From Phyllobacteriaceae bacterium (GTDB lineage: Bacteria; Pseudomonadota; Alphaproteobacteria; Rhizobiales; Devosiaceae), in the NCBI GenBank assembly GCA_012799265.1, contig JAAZLP010000386.1:1-12843 (forward strand): a stretch of 12,843 nt of DNA. The letters run 5' to 3'. Under the pieces are notes generated by a model. It was given only the letters and a program-made list of their open reading frames with translations. It did not search any database and was not told the origin of the DNA. Position numbers and translations under genes: made by a program. Shown here piece by piece: positions 1 through 6,995 of this stretch. Position 1 is the first letter of the stretch, and every line of letters begins with the position of its first letter.

Positions 1-1
1 C

Positions 2-1585
2 GAGGCCGTGGTCGGTCAGAGCATGATGGTGCTGGCCGCCACGAGCCTCTTTGCCCTGCTCCTCACCGCCATTGGCAGTGTGTTGCTGTCGCGGCGGTTG
101 ATGCGCCCGATCCCGGAACTTGCAGCAGTGATGGATGCCATTGCCGAGGGCAAGTTCGACACGGAGGTGCCCTATACGGCGCGGCGCAACGAAATCGGTG
201 CGATGGCGCGGGCCGTAGAGGTCTTCCGGGCCAATGGCGCGGCCAAGGCCATTCTCGATATCGAGGCGCGCCAGCATCTGGCGCAGGCTGCCGATCATAC
301 CGGGCAGCTCGAGGCCATTGCCCGCAGCCAGATCGTGGTCGAGTTTAATCTCGAAGGCACGGTAATCAGCGCCAATGCAAACTTCCTCAACCTTGTCGGT
401 TACGCACTAGGGGAGATCGTTGGCAAACCAAACGCGCTTTTCCTTTTCGACGCCGATCCTGCGAGCCAGACCTATCGAGCCTTCTGGCAAGAACTGGCGG
501 CAGGCCAATTCAAGAGTGGGGAATATCGTCGCCGAACAAGGGACGGAAGCGAGGTTTGGATCCAGAGTACCTTTACGCCGATCTTCGACACCGAGGGTGT
601 TGCCTATAAGGTGGTCCAGTTCGCAACCGAAGTTACCGCGCGGCGGCAGTCGGTTGCTGCTATTGGAGAAGGGCTGGAGCGCCTCGCCAGGGGCGATCTT
701 ACGCATCGGATCGAAACGCCGTTCCCGCCCGAATTTGAAGACTTGCGGATCGCCCTCAATGGCACGGTTGAACGCTTCGCCGACGTCATCAGCCAGCTGC
801 GGGAGAGTGTGCGCGCGCTTCGCCTTGCCAGCGGGGAACTGCTGACCGGCGCCAATGACCTATCCGAGCGCACCACAAGGCAGGCGGCAACTATCGAGCA
901 GACTTCGGCGGCCATGGAGGAACTGGCCAGCACCGTCGCCAGCAATGCCGGCATGGCCGAAGAGGCAGCACGCAAGGCCGAGATCGTTTCCCGTGCAGCC
1001 GAGGATAGCGGCGCGGTGATGGTCGATGCCACAGATGCCATGGAGAGGATCACCCAGTCCTCGGCCAGGATCTCCAATATTATCGGGCTCATTGACGATA
1101 TCGCCTTCCAGACCAATCTCCTCGCGCTCAATGCGTCGGTGGAAGCCGCGCGGGCGGGCGAGGCAGGCAAGGGCTTTGCGGTTGTCGCCGTGGAAGTGCG
1201 CCGGCTGGCGCAATCGGCGGCGCAGGCTTCTTCGGAAGTAAAAGCCCTGGTCGATCACAGCGGGCAGGAAGTGCGCAGCGGCGCCGATCTCGTGGAAGCG
1301 GCAAGCGGCAAACTTAAGGCCATGCTCGGTGCGCTTGAGGACAATAATGAACTGGTTCGCGCCATTGCCCGGGCGAGCCGCGAACAGGCCGCGTCCATTG
1401 AAGAGGTCAATACCGCCGTGCGGACGCTGGACCAGATGACCCAGCACAATGCCTCGCTGGTAGAAGAAACCAATCAGGTGATCGGCCAGACCGAGAGCCA
1501 GACCCAGGCGCTCGACGAAATCGTCGACATCTTTCAGGTGGGCGAGCAGAGCAAGGTGGTGACGACGAGCCGTCGCGCCGCCTAG
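2..1585 (+). CDS. Methyl-accepting chemotaxis protein, 5' end outside the window
   Basis: This is the C-terminal part of a membrane chemoreceptor that would signal through CheW/CheA to the flagellar motor. The frame is open to the left edge, so the GTG at 8 is probably not the start and the periplasmic sensor is missing. Counting that GTG as residue 1, I see a membrane helix at about 6-28, a HAMP linker at about 29-80, a PAS domain at about 100-212, a second HAMP-like segment at about 216-268, and the coiled-coil signalling domain at about 270-510. The hairpin tip carries the highly conserved DDIAFQTNLLALNASVEAAR stretch at 364-383, followed by GEAGKGFAVVA. The protein ends SRRAA, with no NWETF-like CheR/CheB tethering pentapeptide. 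The ligand cannot be told. The PAS domain could sense redox state, a gas or a small molecule. The stop TAG overlaps the stop of the convergent racemase gene. Confidence 0.95.
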   Translation, partial: EAVVGQSMMVLAATSLFALLLTAIGSVLLSRRLMRPIPELAAVMDAIAEGKFDTEVPYTARRNEIGAMARAVEVFRANGAAKAILDIEARQHLAQAADHTGQLEAIARSQIVVEFNLEGTVISANANFLNLVGYALGEIVGKPNALFLFDADPASQTYRAFWQELAAGQFKSGEYRRRTRDGSEVWIQSTFTPIFDTEGVAYKVVQFATEVTARRQSVAAIGEGLERLARGDLTHRIETPFPPEFEDLRIALNGTVERFADVISQLRESVRALRLASGELLTGANDLSERTTRQAATIEQTSAAMEELASTVASNAGMAEEAARKAEIVSRAAEDSGAVMVDATDAMERITQSSARISNIIGLIDDIAFQTNLLALNASVEAARAGEAGKGFAVVAVEVRRLAQSAAQASSEVKALVDHSGQEVRSGADLVEAASGKLKAMLGALEDNNELVRAIARASREQAASIEEVNTAVRTLDQMTQHNASLVEETNQVIGQTESQTQALDEIVDIFQVGEQSKVVTTSRRAA

Positions 1586-2268
1586 GCGAGCGCGGCCTCG
1601 ACCAGCGCGCGGGCGTGAAGATCGGTGGTGTCATAGACCGGCAGGGGGCTGACATCGTCGTCGATCAGCATGCCAATCTCCGTGCAGCCGAGAATGACGG
1701 CCTGGGCGCCACGGGCAGCGAGGCGCTCAATGGCGGTCACATAGATGCGCCGGGATTCCTCGCGCACAATGCCCTTGCAGAGTTCCTCATAGATGATGCC
1801 GTTGAGATTGGTGCGGTCCACCTCAGGAATGAGCGGGGTGAGGCCGCGCTCGGCGAGGCGATCCTTGTAGAACCCCATCTCCATGGTGAAGCGCGTGCCG
1901 AGGAGGCCAATGGTGTCAAAGCCATCGGCAAGCAGGGCATCTGCCGTGGGATCGGCGATATGGATGAAGGGGATGTCGATGCCCGCCATCATCCGGTCGG
2001 CCGTGACATGCATGGTATTGGTCGCAAGCCCCAGGACTTCGGCACCTGCGGCGACGAGGCCTTTGGCGGCAGCGTTGAGAAGGTCACCGGCCTCGTCCCA
2101 GCGCCCCTCGGCCTGCATGGCCGCAATGGGTGCGAAATCGAGCGAGTGGATGATGACAGGGGCCGAATGGAGGCCGCCGAGGCGGCGCGCGGCCTCCTGA
2201 TTGAGAATGCGATAATAGTGGGCCGTCGATTCCCAGCTCATGCCGCCAATGAGGCCGATGGTCTTCAT
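1582..2268 (-). CDS. Aspartate/glutamate racemase family protein (YgeA/EcL-DER-like)
   Basis: This 228-residue protein belongs to the PLP-independent Asp/Glu racemase family, cytosolic enzymes that interconvert L- and D-amino acids with two acid/base residues. The N-terminus KTIGLIGGMSWEST, the ATNTMH motif at 82-87, HIADPTADA, LLGTRFTMEMGFYKDRL and the ILGCTEIG motif with Cys195 all fit the E. coli YgeA/EcL-DER branch. The first catalytic position, just before Asn84-Thr85, is Thr83 where typical racemases have Cys. The second is the normal Cys195. That Thr/Cys pair is, as I recall it, the one described for the L-Asp/L-Glu-specific E. coli enzyme, so activity is plausible but the substrate is uncertain. 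The ATG lies 5 bases after the rppH stop with only AAGAG before it, suggesting translational coupling. The start is supported because the glycine-rich motif begins at residue 4. D-Asp or D-Glu supply for the cell wall is one possible role, but this is inference. Confidence 0.9.
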   Translation of the reverse strand: MKTIGLIGGMSWESTAHYYRILNQEAARRLGGLHSAPVIIHSLDFAPIAAMQAEGRWDEAGDLLNAAAKGLVAAGAEVLGLATNTMHVTADRMMAGIDIPFIHIADPTADALLADGFDTIGLLGTRFTMEMGFYKDRLAERGLTPLIPEVDRTNLNGIIYEELCKGIVREESRRIYVTAIERLAARGAQAVILGCTEIGMLIDDDVSPLPVYDTTDLHARALVEAALA

Positions 2269-2273
2269 CTCTT

Positions 2274-2810
2274 TCAGGCCGGACTGAAGCGCTGCGGGAT
2301 GTGTGCGAAGGCCTCGGCGACCTTTTCATAGGCGTCGCGCTTGAAGGGGACGATGAGGGAGGGCGTCTTGCTCAGCCGCTCCCAGCGCCAGCCATCAAAT
2401 TCCGGGTCGAACTTGCCGCCACCGGGGGAAAGCACATCGATCTCGCTCTCGTTGCCGGTCAGCGCAAAGGCAAACCAGCGCTGCCGCTGGCCGCGATACT
2501 TGCCCTTGAAGGCGACGCCCAAAGCTTCGTCGGGAAGGTCGTAGTAAATCCATTCCGGTGCCTCGGCGAGAAGGCTGACCGTGCGGACATTGGTTTCCTC
2601 AAAGAGCTCGCGCAGCGCCGCCTTAAGCGGGTCCTCGCCCTTGTCGATACCGCCTTGGGGCATCTGCCAGGGGGCGCCATGGGCGGCGGACTGGTCGGGG
2701 TCGCCCTCGAATTTGCGGCGGCCGATAAAGACCTGGCCAAGCTTGTTGAAGAGGGCGATGCCCACGCAATCACGATAGGGCAGGGTCTCACGGTCCGGCC
2801 GTTCAGTCAT
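2274..2810 (-). CDS. rppH: RNA pyrophosphohydrolase RppH (Nudix hydrolase)
   Basis: RppH removes pyrophosphate from the 5' triphosphate end of mRNAs, which opens them to RNase E decay. In alphaproteobacteria the same family is often named for hydrolysis of dinucleoside polyphosphates (NudH/IalA). The 178 residues match the family length. YRDCVGIALFN at 12-22, the tract PWQMPQGGID at 47-56 and a Nudix box from Gly53 to Val75 are visible. The box has GX5E and RELFEET with the metal-binding glutamates Glu68, Glu71 and Glu72. Its usual last glycine is Asn74, a mild variation. RQRWFAF at 109-115 and EFDGWRWE at 137-144 are further RppH signatures. The ATG is preceded by TAGAGAA, a weak Shine-Dalgarno that begins in the stop codon of the deacetylase gene 9 bases upstream, so the two are probably coupled. 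The same ctpA-deacetylase-rppH order is common in Rhizobiales. Confidence 0.95.
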   Translation of the reverse strand: MTERPDRETLPYRDCVGIALFNKLGQVFIGRRKFEGDPDQSAAHGAPWQMPQGGIDKGEDPLKAALRELFEETNVRTVSLLAEAPEWIYYDLPDEALGVAFKGKYRGQRQRWFAFALTGNESEIDVLSPGGGKFDPEFDGWRWERLSKTPSLIVPFKRDAYEKVAEAFAHIPQRFSPA

Positions 2811-2819
2811 CGAAATTCT

Positions 2820-3938
2820 CTATTTCATCAGCACGCTGGCGGGGACCAGGGCGATCCCCTTGGCGTCGAGTTCGGCAGCCCATTCCGATACGGTGGTCAC
2901 GGAAATGGGTAGTCCGCTGATAATACCGATGGCGCTGCCCGAGGACAGGGCCTGGGTCTCAAGGCTGGCAAGCGCTGAGAGAATGGATGCGCGGGCGGGA
3001 TTGGCGTCGATGACGGTGCCGGCGCGGGCATAGGGGACCTTGTTGGCGCCAGCCAACTGGGCAGCCACCGAGCGATTGGAAGAGCCATCGTCGATATAGC
3101 CAAGGCCGCGGGCGCCAAACTCTTCCATGATCGGGCCCATATCGGCAGCCGAGGCGGTGAAGCGGGCGCCCATATTGTTGATGACACCGAAATAGCCGCC
3201 GAAGCGGGACATCAGCCAGAACAGCTTGTCGAGATTGGCGCGCGGCGTCTCGCCGGTCAGCATGGTGTGCGGGCCGGGATCGTTCTGGGGATAGTCGAAG
3301 GGCTCCATGGGCACTTCGAGCATGACCTCGTGGCCGGCAGTACGGGCAGCAGAGACAGTGTTCTCGAGCGAGCGGCCATAGGGCGCGAAGGCGAGGGTCA
3401 CGGCGTTGGGCAGGCTGTCTATGGCGTCGAGCGAGCCTTGCTCATTGATGCCGAGGCCGGTGACGATGATGGCGATCTTCGGGCCGTCGGCCAGGGCGCC
3501 CGCTTCGGCGGGGCGCTTATAGGCGTCAAAGGGGGTGAGCCCGGTGCTGGACATGCGCGGAATGTCGCCGTCCGAGGTCTGTTCAAGCAGATCGGGCAGC
3601 GTGCCGAAGCGGTTGTCGGCCTGGCTGGTGCCGGAAGTCGGTGTGGTGAGGGGCGCCGTGCCGGCGGGATATTGCTGGGGATCGGCGGTGATGGTCGCCG
3701 GTCGGCTCTGGACGCTGTTGGCGACGGCGTTGGCGTCGCGGGTCGAAGTGATGGCGACTTCCTGGCTGGGGCGGCCGCCATTGGGGTCTTCAACGAGCAC
3801 GATGCGCAGGATGGCGCCGCCGAGGATGAGGGCAATGAGAAGGAAGAGCACCCGCGCCAGGGGAAAGCGGAAGCGACCGCCCGAGCGTCTCGTCCGGCGT
3901 TTGCGGCCCGTCAGTGGCGTCGACAGGTCATTGACCAT
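2820..3938 (-). CDS. Divergent polysaccharide deacetylase family protein (YibQ/DUF610-type), membrane anchored
   Basis: With the ATG at 3938 the protein has 372 residues: a basic N-terminus, one membrane helix at about 26-48 (FPLARVLFLLIALILGGAIL), a Ser/Thr/Pro-rich linker to about 150, and a divergent NodB-fold domain from 152 to the end. It should face the periplasm. Visible family motifs are KIAIIVTGLGIN, VTLAFAPYG, GHEVMLEVPMEPFDYP followed by NDPGPHTML, GVINNMGARFT and LGYIDDGSSNRS. As I recall the E. coli YibQ pattern, an Asp-Asp pair after the first strand and a His in NNHMG belong to the metal site. Here these read Thr160-Gly161 and Asn255, so deacetylase activity is doubtful. A TTG two codons upstream (3944) is an alternative start. 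I prefer the ATG, since neither has a clear Shine-Dalgarno. The neighbours envC and ctpA point to an envelope role, and E. coli also has envC next to yibQ. Confidence 0.9.
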   Translation of the reverse strand: MVNDLSTPLTGRKRRTRRSGGRFRFPLARVLFLLIALILGGAILRIVLVEDPNGGRPSQEVAITSTRDANAVANSVQSRPATITADPQQYPAGTAPLTTPTSGTSQADNRFGTLPDLLEQTSDGDIPRMSSTGLTPFDAYKRPAEAGALADGPKIAIIVTGLGINEQGSLDAIDSLPNAVTLAFAPYGRSLENTVSAARTAGHEVMLEVPMEPFDYPQNDPGPHTMLTGETPRANLDKLFWLMSRFGGYFGVINNMGARFTASAADMGPIMEEFGARGLGYIDDGSSNRSVAAQLAGANKVPYARAGTVIDANPARASILSALASLETQALSSGSAIGIISGLPISVTTVSEWAAELDAKGIALVPASVLMK

Positions 3939-3959
3939 GGGCAATCGGCTCTCTGGCTC

Positions 3960-3991
3960 GGGGCGCAGGACGAATCATCGCGCTGCGCCCC
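3960..3991 (-). other. Perfect 9-bp stem-loop between ctpA and the deacetylase gene
   Basis: In the 72-base gap, GGGGCGCAG (3960-3968) is exactly complementary to CTGCGCCCC (3983-3991) around a 14-base loop that can add a small CGA/TCG pairing. The direction of transcription is minus. The stem begins about 19 bases after the ctpA stop and ends 21 bases before the deacetylase ATG. No T run follows, so it is not a textbook intrinsic terminator. It could be an attenuator, an mRNA 3'-end stabiliser or a processing site that sets ctpA and deacetylase expression apart. The rest of the gap shows nothing else I can name. Confidence 0.5.
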
Positions 3992-4010
3992 AGACTAGCA
4001 TGTCTTCTGA

Positions 4011-5441
4011 CTATTCAGCCTTGGGCGGGAAGGCCTCGTGGGTCTCCTCGCCATTGATCAGGCGGATGGCATATTGGAGCTGGGTATCGTCCGCCTTTTC
4101 GGCCGGGACATAGACCGAGGAGCCGACCGTGGCTTCTTCCTCGCCGTCGCCGGTGATATGGCCCTGGAGGCCGGCTTCGCCGATGATCTCGTCGCGGCCC
4201 TGGAATTCCTCCGGAACGACCTGGCGGACTTCGATATCGGGCGTGATGCCGAGAGCCTGGATGGAGCGGTTGTTCGGCGTGTAGTAACGCGCCGTGGTCA
4301 GCCGCATGGCGCCATCGGGGCCGAGCGAAATGATCGACTGGACCGAGCCCTTGCCGAAGGACCGGGTGCCGACCAGCGTTGCCCGCTTGTGGTCCTGGAG
4401 GGCGCCGGCGACGATTTCGGAGGCTGAGGCGGAGCCGCCATTGATCAGCACGACCATGGGCACATCGGCGAGTTTGGCGTCGAGCGGATCGGGACCGGAG
4501 TCGTAGCGATCACTTTCGCTCTCGGTACGGCCACGGGTCAGCACCACGGCGCCGCGATTGAGGAAGGCGTCGGCGACATAGACGGACTGGGTGACAAGGC
4601 CGCCCGGATTGTTGCGGAGGTCGAGGATGATGCCCTTGGGCGCCTCGCCATTGCGTTCCTCATAGATGTCTTCGATGGCCCGTTCGATGCCGACAAAGGC
4701 CTGTTCGGTGAAGCGGGAGAGACGCAGCACGGCAACATCGCCTTCGAGCGACCAGCGGACGGCGCGGAGCGAGATGGTGTCGCGGGTCAATTCGAACTCG
4801 AGCGGTTCGCTGACGCCTTCGCGGAAGACGGTGATCTTGACCTGCGTGCCGACAGGGCCGCGCATCTTTTCGACAGCTTCGTCCTGGGTCATGCCCTGGA
4901 CCTGCTGGCCATCGATCTCGATGATGAGGTCGTTGGAGAGGATACCGGCACGGGCGGCAGGGGTATCGTCGATGGGCGAGACGACCTTGATCACCTGGTC
5001 TTCCATGATGATCTCGACGCCCAGACCACCGAACTGGCCGGAAATGTCCTCGCGGGTATCGTCATAATCCTGCGGCGGCAGGTAGCCGGAATGCGGATCG
5101 AGCGAGGTCAGCATGCCCTGGATGGCGGCGCGGATCAGCTCTTCTTCGTCGGGCGGATCGACATATTCGGCGCGGATGCGGTCAAAGATTTCGCCGAAGA
5201 GATTGAGGTCGGCATAAATCTCCATGGGATCGCGCGGCGCGGCAGCGCGCTCGGCTGCGGTCGGCTCGGGCTTTTCGCCGCTGGGATTGGGTGTCTCCTC
5301 AGCAGGGACCTCGTCTGCGGGCAGCTCTTCGGCCGGCGCTTCCTGAGCGGGTGCGGTCTGCTGATCCTGGGCCAGCAGCAGCGGGGAGGGAACCAGCAAG
5401 GCCGCGAGGGTTGCGGCGAGGCCAAAGTTGGAGAAGCGCAT
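4011..5441 (-). CDS. ctpA: Carboxy-terminal processing protease CtpA (S41 family)
   Basis: This periplasmic serine protease of the S41 (Prc/CtpA) family trims or degrades envelope proteins, including cell-wall hydrolases in other bacteria. From the ATG at 5441 it has 476 residues: a signal peptide at 1-24 (hydrophobic core, cut near LLLA-Q), an acidic Pro/Glu-rich stretch at about 25-68, the family helix and ...YVDPPDEEELIRAAIQGML plus LDPHSGYL, a PDZ domain at about 135-222 (GGLGVEI motif), and the protease core. The catalytic Ser339 lies in GGSASASE and Lys364 in SFGKGSVQ. Their 25-residue spacing equals that of E. coli Prc (Ser430/Lys455). Asp350 sits in the conserved ALQD. An in-frame ATG at 5501 would overlap envC by 53 bases and put 20 basic residues before the signal peptide. 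The 5441 start leaves a 7-base gap to envC and directly exposes the signal peptide, so I chose it. Confidence 0.96.
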   Translation of the reverse strand: MRFSNFGLAATLAALLVPSPLLLAQDQQTAPAQEAPAEELPADEVPAEETPNPSGEKPEPTAAERAAAPRDPMEIYADLNLFGEIFDRIRAEYVDPPDEEELIRAAIQGMLTSLDPHSGYLPPQDYDDTREDISGQFGGLGVEIIMEDQVIKVVSPIDDTPAARAGILSNDLIIEIDGQQVQGMTQDEAVEKMRGPVGTQVKITVFREGVSEPLEFELTRDTISLRAVRWSLEGDVAVLRLSRFTEQAFVGIERAIEDIYEERNGEAPKGIILDLRNNPGGLVTQSVYVADAFLNRGAVVLTRGRTESESDRYDSGPDPLDAKLADVPMVVLINGGSASASEIVAGALQDHKRATLVGTRSFGKGSVQSIISLGPDGAMRLTTARYYTPNNRSIQALGITPDIEVRQVVPEEFQGRDEIIGEAGLQGHITGDGEEEATVGSSVYVPAEKADDTQLQYAIRLINGEETHEAFPPKAE

Positions 5442-5448
5442 GGAGGGT

Positions 5449-6840
5449 TTATCCCGTCTGTTCCTCGTTCGCCCACCAGAAGGAGGGATCGAACGGCTCA
5501 TTGTTCTGTCTCAGTTCAATATAAAGGGTCGGCCGGGCGTTGCCAGCACTGGTCGTTACTGTCCGTCCAATTGTGCGTGATCCCATTGTCCCCAAAGGTT
5601 CGCCCATCTGCACGAACTGGCCGATGTCGGCGGTGATGGTTTCCAGACCCGCGAGCAGCGCGGTGTAGCCATCGCCGGTATTGAGAATGACGATCTGGCC
5701 ATAATTGAGGTAGGGGCCCTTATAGAGCACCCAGCCATCGGCCGGGGCGACCACCTGGGCGGCCGCAGGCGTGACAATGGACTGGCCCTGGGCGATGCCG
5801 CCGCGGCCGTCATTGGCGCCGAAATTGACCACGGTCTCGCCGGTGGACGGCTGGACGAGATAGCCCTTGGTCAGCGGGAAGGGCACGGCCGGCTGGGTGC
5901 GGGCGCTATTGGCAAAGGCAAGCTGGATGGCCTCGGCCGAGAGCTGCGGCAGCTCGGTTTCATCCGGCGGGGTCGTTGCGGCCGCACCGGCGGCGGCGCG
6001 TTCGGAAAGTGCGCCGATCAGCTCGCGCAGGCTGCTGGCGCGCTCGGCAAGGGCGATGGCGGCCGCTTCCTCGGCTTCGAGCTCAGCGCTCATCTGGGTG
6101 ATGCCGGATTTGCGCGCCGCAATCAGGGTGGCGATGCGGAGCTGCTCTTCCTCCAGCACGTCGTGATTGGCCTTGAGGGTGGCTTCTTCGGCCAGGGCCG
6201 CGGCCTTGATATCGGTCAGCGCCTTGAGGTCGGCGGAGACGGCATCCGCCTTGGCGCGCAATTGCGGAACGATGGCGGCAATGAGCATGGCGCCACGCGC
6301 CGAGCCCAGGGCATCGTCAGGATCAACAATCAGGGCCGGGGGCGGATTGAGCGAGATGCGCTGCAGGGCGGCGAGAACATTGGCAATTTCGGCATCGGCG
6401 CCATCCAGGCGCCCGCGCACTTCGAGCTCACGAATGATGAGATCGGAAAGGCGCTCCTCGACATCGGCGACTTCGATCTCGGCCAGTTTTACGCGCTGAG
6501 CAGCGGCGATAAGGGCTGCGTTCTGTTGGGTGCGGTCGCCTTCCATGGCCTCGATCTCGGCCTTGAGGGCGTCGATGCGCTCGCGGCTGATGGTGAGGGA
6601 GGCTTCGACCTCTGCAAGATCGGCGGCGCTGCCTTCGGGCGTATCTGGTACATCCGGATCAGCGGCGGGATCGGGCGCGGCCTCGGCCGCGGGCGCAGAG
6701 TCGAGCGAAATGCCCGGCCGCAAGTCGCCTTCGATGGGCGCCGGGGTTTCCGTCTGGGCAAAAAGCGGCAGGGCCAGAGTTCCGGCGAGCAGAGTGCTCA
6801 CCAGAATGGCTGTCGCTCGACGGACCGGCCGCAGACGCAT
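5449..6840 (-). CDS. envC: EnvC-like murein hydrolase activator (degenerate LytM/M23 domain)
   Basis: This is a periplasmic protein of 463 residues with the EnvC layout: signal peptide at 1-28 (LALPLFA-Q), an Ala/Pro/Asp-rich linker to about 72, coiled coils at about 73-160 and 193-285, and a C-terminal LytM domain at about 328-456. EnvC is known to be recruited by FtsEX and to switch on cell-wall amidases at division. LytM peptidases need an HxxxD and an HxH zinc site. Here the first region reads GRGGIAQGQ, the YAHL-like position reads LLAGLE, and the usual HLHFE reads TLYIE, so all zinc-binding histidines are gone. This fits an amidase activator and not an enzyme. The ATG has a good Shine-Dalgarno, TGGAG, six bases upstream. 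envC and ctpA are 7 bases apart and clearly form one transcription unit. A non-EnvC peptidoglycan-binding M23-like protein remains an alternative. Confidence 0.88.
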   Translation of the reverse strand: MRLRPVRRATAILVSTLLAGTLALPLFAQTETPAPIEGDLRPGISLDSAPAAEAAPDPAADPDVPDTPEGSAADLAEVEASLTISRERIDALKAEIEAMEGDRTQQNAALIAAAQRVKLAEIEVADVEERLSDLIIRELEVRGRLDGADAEIANVLAALQRISLNPPPALIVDPDDALGSARGAMLIAAIVPQLRAKADAVSADLKALTDIKAAALAEEATLKANHDVLEEEQLRIATLIAARKSGITQMSAELEAEEAAAIALAERASSLRELIGALSERAAAGAAATTPPDETELPQLSAEAIQLAFANSARTQPAVPFPLTKGYLVQPSTGETVVNFGANDGRGGIAQGQSIVTPAAAQVVAPADGWVLYKGPYLNYGQIVILNTGDGYTALLAGLETITADIGQFVQMGEPLGTMGSRTIGRTVTTSAGNARPTLYIELRQNNEPFDPSFWWANEEQTG

Positions 6841-6911
6841 GTAGGCTCCAGAATTTGCCGCCTCGGGGGCGAATCAGTTGCAGCAGACTAGCAATTGGAC
6901 GGCAAACCGCA

Positions 6912-6931
6912 GGTTAACTTGTCTTAACCAT
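6912..6931. promoter_or_regulatory. TTAA-type palindrome upstream of envC, possible CtrA-like site
   Basis: The 155-base gap between envC and rlmH contains GGTTAACTTGTCTTAACC (6912-6929), a perfect 6-base inverted repeat with a 6-base spacer. It is followed by AT, so that TTAACCAT reads at 6924-6931. TTAA-N7-TTAA and the half-site TTAACCAT are the known CtrA recognition patterns in alphaproteobacteria. The spacer here is one base short of the full-site consensus. The centre lies about 80 bases before the envC ATG, a usual place for an activator or for a promoter-overlapping site. No convincing -35/-10 pair for envC could be picked beside it. It may equally be the operator of another dimeric regulator. 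Confidence 0.35.
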
Positions 6932-6944
6932 AACGCGATCGTCA

Positions 6945-6989
6945 CCCTGCCCTTCCTGACACCAGGAGAGCGGCAGCTCTGGGGCAGGG
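6945..6989 (-). other. Three-way-junction RNA fold just after rlmH
   Basis: CCCTGCCC (6945-6952) pairs perfectly with GGGCAGGG (6982-6989). The enclosed bases hold two more hairpins: TCCTG (6954-6958) with CAGGA (6963-6967), and AGAGC (6967-6971) with GCTCT (6976-6980). Together they can form a compact cloverleaf. On the minus strand it starts 6 bases after the rlmH stop and lies about 105 bases before the envC ATG. No T tract follows, so Rho-independent termination of rlmH is possible but weakly supported. It may instead be a 3'-end stabiliser or a leader structure of envC. I do not recognise it as a known RNA family. Confidence 0.4.
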
Positions 6990-6995
6990 ATGGCG

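Noticed and set aside
361..600. Lower GC in the PAS-coding part of the chemoreceptor (about 55% against about 65% at 121-240), as a sign of domain transfer.
   Set aside because: Parts of the conserved hairpin-tip region (1081-1140) are also at 55% by hand count, so the contrast is within normal variation.
604..1447. Two minus-strand frames of 188 and 195 codons inside the chemoreceptor gene.
   Set aside because: They are shadows of the HAMP/signalling coding sequence, with low-complexity Ser/Ala/Arg-rich products and no ribosome site that I can see.
2023..2025. Ala82 of the racemase read as loss of a catalytic cysteine.
   Set aside because: The catalytic position is the residue just before Asn-Thr, which is Thr83. 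Residue 82 is a neighbour, so the correct statement is a Thr/Cys pair.
3267..3998. A 243-codon + strand frame opposite the deacetylase gene.
   Set aside because: It is antisense to a gene with recognised motifs, its sequence is biased towards Gly, Ala, Arg and Asp, and it shows no domain.
5442..5501. A longer ctpA start at 5501.
   Set aside because: It would overlap envC by 53 bases and place a basic 20-residue stretch before the signal peptide. The ATG at 5441 fits better.
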